From NCBI GenBank assembly GCA_036365515.1, contig CM070876.1, forward strand, positions 98,350,150 through 98,414,149: a stretch of 64,000 nucleotides of DNA. Reading direction: 5' to 3'. The DNA is from Torymus aiolomorphi. Lineage: Eukaryota; Arthropoda; Insecta; Hymenoptera; Torymidae. The translations under genes and the position numbers were made by a program. The notes below the pieces were generated by a model. The model was not told where the DNA came from. It did no database searches and worked only from the letters and a program-made list of their open reading frames with translations. Position 1 is the first letter of the stretch, and the number at the start of each line of letters is the position of its first letter. This document shows, piece after piece, positions 1 through 11,758 of the stretch.

Positions 1-147
1 TAACCTGCAAACTTTCAAAACAAATATTTCCAAAATATGTGCGATAATAAATATATAGAAAAATCGTGCGTGCTCGGAATAATTCAAAGAATAATATATT
101 CAAATTTCATTATGATCTCTGCATATTCGTATTGCCTATGTACCTCC
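1..147. other. Unassigned AT-rich sequence
   Basis: AT-rich sequence with no reading frame or repeat that I recognise. It precedes the direct repeat that starts at 148 and does not resemble the satellite found from 2880 onward. Confidence 0.4.
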
Positions 148-306
148 TTAAATATTTTTTAAAACAATCAACGTGTGTTTTAAAAGCTAATTTTTTAAGT
201 ACGTTCTAACAACATTTAGTCTAGTCCTTTTAATTCTTCTAGTCTCATCTATTCAATAAGCACTCTCTACAAATGGTAATAATTTTTTTCATGACTGTAT
301 AAATAA
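148..306 (+). repeat. 159-bp direct repeat, copy 1
   Basis: This stretch is repeated in the same orientation at 410-568 with about three mismatches and no indel. Its last 41 bases correspond to the outer tip of the foldback arm that starts at 528, so that tip occurs three times here: 266-306, 528-568, and inverted at 2839-2879. Confidence 0.85.
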
Positions 307-370
307 CTCTTTCTCCCCTGTCTCTCTCGACCTCTCTCTTTCCCTCCCCTCTCTCTCCCTCGCTCTCTCA
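307..370. repeat. CT-rich low-complexity tract
   Basis: Almost uninterrupted pyrimidines (CTCTCT, CCCTC, TTTCCC) on the plus strand between the two direct-repeat copies. The complementary strand reads as GAGA repeats. No gene is visible next to it. Confidence 0.8.
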
Positions 371-409
371 ACATCTGTCAAACTGAGTACCAAAAACTTT
401 AATGAGAGC

Positions 410-568
410 TTAAATATTTTTTAAAACAATCAACGTGTGTTTTAAAAGCTAATTTTTTAAGTACGTTCTAACAACATTTTGTCTAGTCCTTTTAATTCTT
501 CTAGTCTCATCTATTCAATATGCACTCTCTACAAATGGTGATAATTTTTTTCATGACTGTATAAATAA
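410..568 (+). repeat. 159-bp direct repeat, copy 2
   Basis: Second copy of 148-306. It runs into the left foldback arm: the arm begins at 528, inside this copy. The two copies are therefore either part of the element's target or a duplication made after insertion. Confidence 0.85.
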
Positions 569-1354
569 TACAAATTAAACACAAGAAAGTACTGAAATAA
601 TATAAAACTTTCTACGAAAGTATAAAATAAGGCAAGTATAGACGTTTTTTTATGTATAATCTATAAAATAATAATATTTATGATTTTTTAAAAGAAATCA
701 AATAAATACCAGTCAAAAAGTCTTTCACTTCTTTGAGTGATTGTATGCTGAACAAATTATATGTAAGCATTCAAATTGTTTACTGCAAATCAAACAAACG
801 GAAGTTGTGAAATCAATTATCGATAGTCAAGTAATGCAAACATCTCTCGGAAACAACTGTATGACTGTTTTCAGAAATGTATTCAAATTTGTTCATCCTT
901 CTATACAAATTAACACAAGAAAGTGCTGAAATCAATTTATTGTAGTCAAGTACCCATAAGATAACTTGACTGAAATAATAGAACTTTTCGTACCTTGCGT
1001 GTAAAATTACATTTTATGTCCACGTTGTAACTTCAAAAATATTCAGCCAGTGGGCATAAAGTATTACTTAACGTCTAACAGGTGCAATAGCTCACATACT
1101 TACTCCTATACAAAATCTTATAGAACCTATACGCACCGTACGCCCGTGTAGGTGAAAATTATTTTATGACTATTATGCTTTCTTTTCATTTCTAAAATTC
1201 ATAAGAATTTTTTCAGATATTCACGAAAAGTCAAAGTTTTGAATTTTCTATAATATTACGCATCTTGGGAGGACAAGAGAAGTCTAGAGCTGCTCTAGCA
1301 GGGGTGGTTCTCCAATCTCCCACACATACTTGGCGGGCCCGACGGTTTGCAGTT
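528..1354 (+). mobile_element. Left arm of large inverted-repeat (foldback) element
   Basis: The 827-bp arm is the reverse complement of 2052-2879 with roughly seven mismatches by eye, so about 99% identical. The inner part (about 1255-1354) is the least AT-rich and holds GGCGGGCCCG. The arm has no convincing gene. Long arms with a non-coding centre fit a non-autonomous foldback or MITE-like DNA element. No target-site duplication is visible, so this remains an inference. Confidence 0.75.
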
Positions 1355-1738
1355 TACCGGTGAGCTTTGTAATTGTAGAATTCTAAATTTTTGCATAAAT
1401 TCATTAAAAATGTTTATACCTATAAATCCACTATAATTAATAAATAATTACAATGACTCTAATTTTTAATTGATACTTTTCAAATATATCATCCCTATAC
1501 ATATGTGTAGAATCTCATGATTAACTTACATTACCCAAAATATTTTTCCTTATGTCCATCGTTTTTAAACAGGAATGAAATAAAAATGCATATAAATTGT
1601 ACTAAAAAATCTACTCAAAAGTGCTTTAGATTTTACTAACCATTTTATAAGCCACCTATTTTTTATCCTTTTCCCTTCGTGTAAATATCATATAAGATCT
1701 TATGTGCGTATTTCAGCCATCAGATCTCATATGAGATC

Positions 1739-1815
<77 letters not shown>

Positions 1816-2051
1816 GTATAATGTTATCTGCAATTTTATATATTATGGGAACTCATATGAAATCTCATATGAGATCTGATGTCCGCGATATTCACATATA
1901 TGAGATCTCATATGATATTTTCACGCGGGTTTGCAATTTCTATTTAAAAATAGAGTGATACATTCATTGATCAGTATTTAATATATAAATGCAACCCATT
2001 TATACATTTTATCTGATCTTTATATATGAAAATGACCATGTCTACACCTTG
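1355..2051. repeat. Foldback element centre with TA microsatellite and nested inverted repeat
   Basis: Non-coding 0.7-kb spacer between the arms. It contains a run of about 34 TA units at 1745-1813. This is flanked by a second, imperfect inverted repeat (about 1669-1744 against 1850-1930) rich in the palindrome CATATGAGATCT and its variants. The middle could form cruciforms at two scales. No transposase fragment is recognisable. Confidence 0.7.
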
Positions 2052-2879
2052 AACTGCAAACCGTCGGGCCCGCCAAGTATGTGTGGGAGATTGGAGAACC
2101 ACCCCTGCTAGAGCAGCTCTAGACTTCTCTTGTCCTCCCAAGATGCGTAATATTATAGAAAATTCAAAACTTTGACTTTTCGTGAATATCTGAAAAAATT
2201 CTTATGAATTTTAGAAATGAAAAGAAAGCATAATAGTCATAAAATAATTTTCACCTACACGGGCGTACGGTGCGTATAGGTTCTATAAGATTTTGTATAG
2301 GAGTAAGTATGTGAGCTATTGCACCTGTTAGGCGTTAAGTAATACTTTATGCCCACTGGCTGAATATTTTTGAAGTTACAACGTGGACATAAAATGTAAT
2401 TTTACACGCAAGGTACGAAAAGTTCTATTATGTCAGTCAAGTTATCTTATGGGTACTTGACTACAATAAATTGATTTCAGCACTTTCTAGTGTTTAATTT
2501 GTATAGAAGGATGAACAAATTTGAATACATTTCTGAAAACAGTCATACAGTTGTTTCCGAGAGATGTTTGCACTACTTGACTATCGATAATTGATTTCAC
2601 AACTTTCGTTTGTTTGATTTGCAGTAAACAATTTGAATGCTTACATACAATATGTTCAGCATACAATCACTCAAAGAAGTGAAAGACTTTTTGACTGGTA
2701 TTTATTTGATTTCTTTTAAAAAATCATAAATATTATTATTTTATAGATTATACATAAAAAAACGTCTATACTTGCCTTATTTTATACTTTCGTAGAAAGT
2801 TTTATATTATTTCAGTACTTTCTTGTGTTTAATTTGTATTATTTATACAGTCATGAAAAAAATTATCACCATTTGTAGA
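2052..2879 (-). mobile_element. Right arm of large inverted-repeat (foldback) element
   Basis: Mirror copy of 528-1354. Its outer end is sharp: from 2880 the sequence is satellite (TAATTGCTATGCTCTAAATATCG matches monomer type B apart from two bases). The element therefore abuts, and probably inserted into, the satellite array. Confidence 0.75.
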
Positions 2880-4540
2880 TAATTGCTATGCTCTAAATAT
2901 CGTCGGTTCACGATAAAATACATTGTTTTATCAATATTTTACTAGTATACGGTGAAAAGAGTCTGGAATCCTGCAACAAACAGGGAAAACAACGATTTAA
3001 AGCAACTATTGGTATTCAAAAGCCTGGAATTTAGATTTGTTACGTTCTTTATCTCAAGATAACGTAGGTTTATGCCAGAAATGCCTGTTCTTACAATATT
3101 ATCCCAATAAATGGTGAAAAATAATTGTTTTTACCAATATTTTTCTAGTATATGGTGAAAAGTGTCTGGAATCCTGCAATAAACAGGGAAAACCATAATT
3201 TAAAGTACTTTTTCTCTTCGTGAGTTGGAAATATGGACTTTTATAATTGGTATCCTCTAAATATCGTGGGTATATGATAAAATACATTGTTTTACCAATA
3301 TTTTCCTAGAATATGGTGAAAAGCGTGTGGAATCCTGCAACAAACAGGGAAAACCATGATTTAGAGTACTTATTGGCATTCAAACGCCGGGAATTTAGAT
3401 TTGTTTCGTTCTTTTTCTCAAAATAACGAAGGTTTATGATAGAAATGGCTGTTTCTACCAATAAATTACTAATATATGGTGAAAAATCCCTGTTCTTATC
3501 AATATTATCCTAATATATGGTGAAAAATGCCTGTTTTTACCAATATATTTCTAGTATATGGCGAAAAGTGCGTGGAATCCTGGAATAAACAGCGAAAACC
3601 ATAATTTAAAGTACTTTTTCTCTTCTTGAGTTGGAAATATGGTCTTTTATAATTGGTATCCTCTAAATATCGTGGCTTCACGATAAAATACATTGTTTTA
3701 TAAATATTTTTCTAATATATGGTGAAAAATGCCTGTTTTTACCAATATTTTCCTAGTATATGGTAAAAGTGCGTGGAATCCTTTAATAAACAGGAAAAAC
3801 CATAATTTAAAGTACTTTTTCCCTTCGTGAGTTGGAAATATGGACTTTTATAATTGGTATACTCTAAATATCGTGGGTTCACGATAAAATACATTGTTTT
3901 ATCAATATTTTCCTCGTATACGGTGAAAAGAGTCTGGAATCCTGCAACAAACAGGGAAAACCACGATTAAAAGCAACTATAGGCCTTCAAAAGCCGGAAA
4001 TATAGATTTGTTACGTTCTTTATCTCAAAATAACGTAGGTTTATGCCAGAAATCCCTGTTCTTACCAATATTATCCTAATATATGGTGAAAAATGATTGT
4101 TTTTACCAATATTTACCTAGTATATGGTGAAAAGTTTGTGGAACCCTGCAACAGACAGGGAAAACCATGATTTAAAGCGCTTACTGGTATTCAAATGCCG
4201 GAAATTTAGATTTGTTTCGTTCTTTTTCTCAAAATAACGAAGGTTTATGATAGAAATGCCTGTTTCTACCAATAAATTCCTAATATATGGTGAAAAATGC
4301 CTGATTTTACCAATATTTTCCTAGTATATGGTGAAAAGTTTCTGGAATCCTGCAATATACAGGGAAAACCATAATTTAAAGTACTTTTTCTTTTCGTGAG
4401 TTGGAAATATGGTCATTTTATAATTGGTATCCTCTAAATATGGTGGATTTACGATAAAATATATTGTTTTATAAATATTTTCCTAATATATGGTGAAAAA
4501 TGCCTGTTTTTACCAATATTTTCCTAGTATATGGTGAAAA

Positions 4541-5760
4541 GTGTATGAAATCCTACAATAAACAGGGAAAACCATAATTTAAAGTACATTTTCTCTTCGG
4601 GAGTTGAAAATATGGACTTTTATAATTGGTATACTCTAAATATCGTGGATTCACGATAAGAAACATTGTTTTATCAATATGTTCAAAGTATACGGTTAAA
4701 AGTTTGTGGAATCCTGCAACAAACAGGGAATACCACGATTTAAAGCACTTATTGGCATTCAAAAGCCGGGAATTTAGATTTGTTACGTTCTTTATCTCAA
4801 AATAACGTAGGTTTATTCCAGAAAGCCCAGTTCTTACCAATATTATCCTAATATATGGTAAAAATGATTGTTTTTACCAATATTTTCCTAGTATTTGGCG
4901 AAAAGTGCGTTGAATCCTGGAATAAACAGCGAAAACAATAATTTAAAGTATTTTTTCTCTTCGTGAGTTGGAAATATGGTCTTTTATAATTGGTATCCTC
5001 TAAATATCGTGGGTTCACGATAAAATACATTGTTTTATAAATATTTACCTAATATATGGTGAAAAATGCCTGTTTTTAACAATATTTACCTAGTATATGG
5101 TGAAAAGTGTATGGAATCCTTCAATAAACAGGGAAAACCATAATTTAAAGTACATTTTCTCTTCGGGAGTTGAAAATATGGACTTTTATAATTGGTATAC
5201 TCTAAATATCGTGGATTCACGATAAGAAACATTGTTTTATCAATATGTTCACAGTATACGGTTAAAAGTTTGTGGAATCCTGCAACAAACAGGGAATACC
5301 ACGATTTAAAGCACTTATTGGCATTCAAAAGCCGGGAATTTAGATTTGTTACGTTCATTATCTCAAAATAACGTAGGTTTATTCCAGAAAGCCCAGTTTT
5401 TACCAATATTATAATAATATATGGTGAAAAATGATTGTTTTTACCAATATTTACCTCGTATATGGTGAAAAGTGAATGGAATCCTTCAATAAACAGGGAA
5501 AACCATAATTTAAAGTACATTTTCTCTTCGGGAGTTGAAAATATGGACTTTTATAATTGGTATACTCTAAATATCGTTGATTCACGATAAGATACATTGT
5601 TTTATCAATATTTTCAAAGTATACGGTGAAAAGTTTGTGGAATCCTGCAACAAACAGGGAATACCACGATTTAAAGCACTTATTGGCATTCATAAGCCGG
5701 GAATTTAGATTTGTTACGTTCTTTATCTCAAAATAACTTAGGTTTATGGCAGAAATCCCT
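4541..5760 (-). repeat. Local higher-order repeat (three B-A dimers) in S1
   Basis: A variant B monomer (with the motif CTCTTCGGGAGTTG) followed by a variant A monomer (AAAAGCCGGGAATTTAG) occurs three times, at about 4541-4832, 5105-5399 and 5471-5757. The copies are much closer to each other than to neighbouring monomers, which indicates local amplification of a dimer. Confidence 0.75.
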
Positions 5761-8700
5761 GTTCTTACCAATATTATCCCAATATATGGTGAAAAATAAT
5801 TGTTTTTACCAATATTTACCTAGTATATGGTGAAAATTTTGTGGAACCCTGCAACAGACAGGGAAAACCATGATTTAAAGCGCTTACTGGTATTCAATCC
5901 TGCCACAAAAAGGGAAAACCATGATTTAAAGCACTTACTGATATTCGAACGCCAGTAGTATAGATTCGTTTCGTTCTTTTTCTCAAAATAACGTGGGTTT
6001 ATGCTAGAAATGCCTGTTTTTACCAATATTTTTTCTTATATATGGTGAAAAATCCATGCGTTTACCAATATTTTCCTAGCATATGGTGAAAAGTGCGTGG
6101 AATCCTGCAATAAACAGGGAAACCCATAATTTAAAGCACTTTTTGGCATTCAAGCGCCAGAAATTTAGATTTGTTTCGTTCTTTTTCTCAAAATAACTTA
6201 GGTTTATGCTAGAAATGCCTGTTTTAGGTACTATTCTCCTAATATATGGTAAATAATACCAGTTTTTACCAATATTATCCTAGTATATGGTGAAAAGTGT
6301 GTGGAATCCTGCAACAAGCAGGGAAAACCATGATTTGAAGCACTCACTCGTATTCGACCGCCGGAAATTTAGATTTGTTTCGTTCGTTCTCTCAAAATAA
6401 CGTAGGTTTATGCTAGAAATTCCTGATTTTACCAATATTTTCCTAATATATGGTGAAAAGTGCGTGGAATCCTCCCATAAACAGGGAAAACCATAATTCG
6501 AAGTACTTTTTCTCTTCTTGAGTTGGAAATAATGGACGTTTATAATTGGTATCCTCTAAATATCGTGGGTTCACGGTAAAATATATTGATTTACCAATAT
6601 TTTCCTAGTATATGGTGAAAAGTGTGTGGAAAGCTGCAACAAACAGGGAAAACCATAATTTAAAGCAGCAACTGGTATTCAAACGCCGGAAATTTAGATT
6701 TGATCCGTTCTTTTTCACAAAATAACGTAGGTTTATGCTAGAAATGCCCGTTTTGACCAATATTTTCCTAATATATGGTGAGAAATGGCTGTTTTTACCA
6801 ATATTTTCCTAGAATATAGTGAAAAGTGCGTGGAATCCAGCAATAAACAGGGAAAATCATAATTTAAAGTACTTTTTCTCTTCTTGAGATGGAAATATGG
6901 ATTTTTATAATTGGTATCCTCTAAATATCTTAGGTTCACGATAAAATACATTGTTTTACAAATATTTTCCTAGTATATCGCGAAAAGTGTGTGGAATCCT
7001 TCTATAAACGGAGAAAACAATAATTTAAAGTACTTTTTCTCTCCGCGAGTTGGAAATATGGACTTTTATAATGGGCATCCACCGAATGTCGTGGATTCAC
7101 GATAAAATACATTGTTTTACCAATATTTTCTTAGAATATGTTGAAATGTGTGTGGAATCCAGCAACAAACTGGGAAAACCATGATTTGAAGCACTTATTA
7201 TCATTCAAACGCCGGATATTTGATTTTTAACGTTCTTATTCTCAAAATACCGTAGGTTTATGCTAGAAATGTCTGTTTTTACCAATATTTTCGTAATGTA
7301 TGGTGAAAAATGCATGTTTTAGCAATATTTTACTAGTATATGATAAAAGTGTGTGGAATCCTGCAACAAACAGGGAAAGCCATGATTTAAGCTCTTATTG
7401 GTATTCAAACGCCGGAAATGTAGATTTGATCAGTTCTTTATCTCAAAATAACGTGGGTTTATGCAAGAAATCCCCGTTTTTACCAATATATTCCTAATAT
7501 ATGGTGAAAAATGCCTTTTTTTACTAATATTTTCCTTGTATATGGTGAAAAGGGTGTGGAATCATGCAATAAACAGGAAAAACCATAATTTAAAGATCTT
7601 TTTCTCTTCTTGAGTTGGAAATATGGACTTTTATAATTGGTAGCCTCTAAATATTGTGGATTCACGATAAAATACATTGTTTTGCCAATATTTTCCTAGT
7701 ATATGGTGAAAAGTGTGTGGAATCCTGCAATCAACAGGGAAAACCGTAATTTAAAGTACTTTTTCTTTTCGTAAGTTGGAAGTATGGACTTTTATAATTA
7801 GTATGCACTAAATATCGTGGTTTCACGATAAAATACATTGTTTTACCAATATTTTCCTAGATTATGGTGAAAAGTTTGTGGAACCCTGCAACAGACAGGG
7901 AAAATCATGGTTTAAAGCGCTTACTGGTATTCAAACGCCGGAAATTTAGATTTGTTCCGTAATTTTTCTCAAAATAACATAGGTTTATGCTAGAAATGCC
8001 TGTTTTTACCAATATTTACCTATTATATGGTGAAATGTGCGTGGTGTCCTGCAATAAACAAGGAAAACCATAATTTAAAGTACTTTTTCTCTTCGTGAGT
8101 TGGAAATATGGACTTTTATAATTGGTATCCTCTAAATATCGTGGGTACACGACAAAATACATTGTTTTATAAAATTTTCGTAGTAGACGATGAAAAGTGT
8201 CTGGAATCCTGCAACAAACAGGAAAAACCATGATTTAAAGCACTTATTGTCATTCAAACGACGGAAATTTAGATTTGTTTCGTTCTTTTTCTCAAAATAA
8301 CTTCAGTTTATCCTAGAAATGTCTGCCTTTATCAATATTTTCCTATTATATGGCGAAAAGTGCGTGGAATCCTGCAATAAACAGGGAAAACCATGATTTA
8401 AAGTACTATATCTCTTCCTGAGTTAGAAATATGGACTTTTATAGTTGGTATCCTCTAAATATGGTGGGTTTACGATAAAATACACTGTTTTACCAATGTT
8501 TTCCTACTAGACCGTAAAAAGTGTGTGGCATCCTGCAACAAACAGGGAAAACCATTATTTAAAGCACTTATCTTTCTACAAAGGCCGGAAATTTGGATTT
8601 GGTTCGTTGTTTTCTATCAAAGTAACGTAGGTTTATGCTAGCAATGCCTGTTTTAGCCAATATTCTCCCAATATATAGTGAAAAATGCCTGTTTTTACCA

Positions 8701-9171
8701 ATATTTTCCTAGAATATGGTGAAAAGTGCTTGGAATCCAGCAACAAACAGGGAAAGCCATAATTTAAGGTACTTTTTCTCTTCTTGAATTTGAAATATGG
8801 ACTTTTATATTTGGTATCCTCTAAATACAGTGGGTTCACAATAAAATACATTGTTTTACCAATATTTTCCTAGTATATGGTGATAAGTGTTTGGAATCCT
8901 GCAACAAACAGGGAAAACCATAATTTAAAGCACTTATTGGTATTCAGAAGCCGGAAATTTAGATTTGTTTCGTTCTTTTTCTCAAAATAACGTAGGTTTA
9001 TGATAGAAATGCCTGTTTTTACCAATATTTTCCTAATATATGGTGAGAACTGCCTGTTTTTACCAATATTTTCCTAGAATATGGTGAAAAGTGCGTGGAA
9101 TCCTGCAATAAACAGGGAAAACATAATTTACAGTACTTTTTCTCTTCGTGTGTTGAAAATATGGATTTTTA

Positions 9172-9234
9172 TAATTATAATTGTATATTATAATTATAAC
9201 TATAATTTTATAATTATAATTTTATAATTAAAAT
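9172..9234. repeat. AATTAT-type AT expansion inside a satellite monomer
   Basis: The normal monomer text 'tataattggtatcc' is expanded into a run of ATTATAATTATAAT-like repeats. It is a simple-sequence expansion confined to this one monomer. Confidence 0.7.
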
Positions 9235-9993
9235 TGGTATCCTCTAAATATCGTGGGTTCACGATAAAATACATTGTTTTACCAATATTTTCCTAGTATA
9301 TGGTGAAAAGTGCGTGGAATCCTGCAATAAGCAGGGAAAACCATAATTTAAAGAACTATTTCTCTTCGTGACTTAGAAATGTGGATTTTTATAATTGGTA
9401 TCCTCTAAATATCGTGGGTTCACGATAAAATACATTGTTTTACCAATATTTTCCTAGTATATGGTGAAAAGTGTTTGAAATCCTTCAACAAACAGGGAAA
9501 ACCATAATTTAAAGCACTTACTGGTATTCAAGCGGCGGAAATTTAGATTTCTTTTGTTCTTTTTCTCAAAATAACGTAGGTTTATGCTAGAAAAGCCTGC
9601 TTTTACCAATATTTTTTCTAAAATGTGGTGAAAAATCCATGTGTTTACCAGTATTTTCCTAGTATATTGTGAAAAGTGCGTGGAATCCTGCAATAAACAG
9701 GGAAAACCATAATTTAAAGCACTTACTGTTATTCAAACGCCGGAAATTTAGATTTGTTTGGTTCTTTTTTTCAAAATAACGTAGGTTTATGCTAGAAATG
9801 CCTGCTTTAGCTAATAACCTCCTAATATAGTGAATAATGCCTGTTTTTACCAATATTTTCCTAGTATATGGTGAAAAGTGTGTGGAGTCCTGCAACAAAC
9901 GGGGAAAACCTTGATTTAAAGCACTTACTGGTATTCAAACGCCGGAAATTCAGATTTGTTTCGTTCTTTTTATCAAAATAACGTAGGTTTATG

Positions 9994-11091
9994 CTAGATA
10001 TGCTTGGTTTTTCCATCGTCTAATAACTTTTTTCCAAAATTTTTCTTTAAATTCCTGAGTCTGGATCCCATTCGTTTCTGGAAGTCTCCCAGACACTCCT
10101 TCTTCTCAACTTTAACTTCATCTCCATACGGTTTGGCCTGGCACAAAGCACTGTACACTTTCAAATCTCCATCTCCAATGTAATGATGGTATTTTACATT
10201 ATACTTTTCTTGAGATCTTCTAAACATTTCCACAACTCCATCGACTTCCATCTTTCCAGCACTTCCTTCATGGTTTGCTGCACATTTATCTTGATGATCA
10301 CTGAACCAGTCTTCATATTCTTCTGTGCCTTTTTTATTTTCCCACTTTAAACATGCTTTACAAAAACTGTTTTTGATAAATATGTCCAGAACTTGTTGAG
10401 AACGCAAGCCAATCAAACTTGAAATTCCTTGCAATGAAGAAAATCCTCTTTTTCTCCATGACCCATCACCAGATACATCTAGACCTTGATTTTCAGCTGG
10501 TGTTAATGCTGTTTTCTTTTTGACGGCTTCTTGCATAGAATTTTGTGCTACCTCTTGAGTCACTTTGCTTAAATCTACATTGAGATGATCATAAAAACTA
10601 TGTGCAACAGGTGGTGGCAAATCCATGATTCCGCAAAAAGTTTGCAATGCAGCATATCCTTGCCCAATTGCTCTTAGTGCAAGAAGACTGCGTCTGTTGG
10701 TTTCATAAGCATTGCTTTGAGCTCCCACTTGCTTGCTCGTGCTTATAATTCTCCTCTCTGAACAATTTTTGCACATAATGTTAAATTTGGAGCCAAATCC
10801 TCGAATATCTTCTTCTATAATTTTAACTTGTCCTTTACATGTTGCACATACAAGAAATTTCTCCAGCTGTAAGAACAGAATGTTTATATCTATTATTCTG
10901 CTTCTTGTTTGTGACGCTTCTACAGATATATCTTTTATTTTCCCTGAAGTTGTACTTCTTTTCCTTTTGTTCGTGATTTTTTGTTGAACATTCTCTGAAT
11001 TTTTGTTAAATCCTTTATGTTTTTTTTTTCTTCCAAATTTTCTCTTCTTTCCTGGAGCTTCTGATGTTCTATTTCTCTTGTCAGAATCCAT
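9994..11091 (-). pseudogene. Mutator/Kolobok-like DDE transposase, C-terminally truncated
   Basis: Reads 365 codons from an ATG at 11091. The N-terminus (about 1-50) is very basic with NLS-like KKRK and RKKKHK runs. Cysteine pairs at C82/C85 and C107/C110 suggest a zinc ribbon. The core has VSGDGSW (D209), a second Cys/His cluster (C244, C247, C270, H274), the segment GSAGKMEVDG, and YIGDGD (D307/D309), followed by QKRMGSRLR. From memory this is the layout of the transposase family called Mutator-like transposase domain in arthropods, related to Kolobok. The family normally continues after the DGK motif near residue 360. Here the frame runs straight into satellite, and the last residues (TKHI) plus the stop are satellite-derived. 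The remaining catalytic region is missing, so the protein is probably inactive. Confidence 0.8.
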
Positions 11092-11754
11092 AGTGGCTAA
11101 TATCTAATCCTCTATAATGTTAGTTATTAAAAAACACAAATAAAAGTCACTCACTGAACTCACTAAATTAAAAATATTAACAACACTTTGCACAGTGCAG
11201 TTAACCTAAAATCGCTGTCTTCTACACTCTCAGTTAAAAGAGTTCTACACAGCACTTTATTTACAAAAAAATTTTTTGTCAATACTGAATAAATTGCATT
11301 GAAAAATGCAGATTCAATTATATTCAAAACACTTTTAGTTTAAATCCCAACGACTATGGCGCTGACAGAACGTAAGCAGATGAGATTTTAAACCATCTAT
11401 ATGTATTGTACGTATTATACTTTTGTATAAGTAGAGTAAAAGTAAAATACACGAGGTTTATACCTCGAGTTAAGCTTGCCTACTATGTCAATGTACAGTT
11501 ACGTTCTAAATTCAGTATTGTATGCTGTGAAGCATAAAATAATATAAGATTCACAATAGTATATCTAAAATGGATAATTTAAGAAAAATCACCAAATATG
11601 CAAAAAAGTGACTTCACGGTTTTAGCTGTATTTTCTAAACGAAATCGAATTTTGAAATGCGGTTGAAAGCATAGTATTCAGCGGAAAATTTGCTATCAAA
11701 ATAGTACATAAACAAAAAATCGATTTTTCGACCCCCTAACCATGGCTCGTCCCC
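11092..11754 (-). mobile_element. 5' non-coding region and terminal end of the transposon
   Basis: Non-satellite AT-rich DNA upstream of the transposase start. Read on the minus strand it begins GGGGACGAGCCATGG, soon followed by GGGGGTCGAAAAATCGATTT, a short palindrome. I take this as the intact terminus because satellite begins immediately after it. No matching inverted terminus is seen at the truncated side near 10005. Confidence 0.55.
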
Positions 11755-11758
11755 TTAA
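11755..11758. other. Candidate TTAA target site of the transposon
   Basis: TTAA lies exactly at the element/satellite border. Undisturbed monomers have GCTTAAAC at the same place (for example near 13328), so the site was present in the target. A TTAA target is the signature of Kolobok-type elements, but the partner duplication was lost with the truncated end. Confidence 0.45.

Larger units (their letters stand above)
2880..10004 (-). repeat. Satellite array S1, about 160-bp monomers of two types
   Basis: Tandem monomers with a base period of about 160 bp, judged from successive GGAATCCTGCAA positions (3170, 3330, 3776, 3937). Longer steps of about 200-234 bp come from extra 37-40 bp blocks containing TTTTTACCAATATTTTCC. 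Type A carries ATTCAAACGCCGGAAATTTAG and type B carries GAGTTGGAAATATGGACTTTT. I define the reference strand as the one reading GGATTCCACGCAC; here it is the minus strand. Stop-free runs of 60-144 codons exist but look like by-products of the repeat. Confidence 0.9.

Noticed and set aside
741..929. 62-codon frame in the left foldback arm
   Set aside because: It is short, AT-rich and without a motif; I see no comparable intact frame in the mirrored arm.
528..2879. Target-site duplication for the foldback element
   Set aside because: Left flank CACTC and right flank TAATT do not match, so a transposition origin is not proven.
2880..9898. Stop-free runs of 60-144 codons in the satellite, for example on the minus strand at 5086-5520
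   Set aside because: They repeat the same monomer-encoded peptide in every array and orientation, start at variable places and lack any domain. They follow from a period that is a multiple of three or nearly so.
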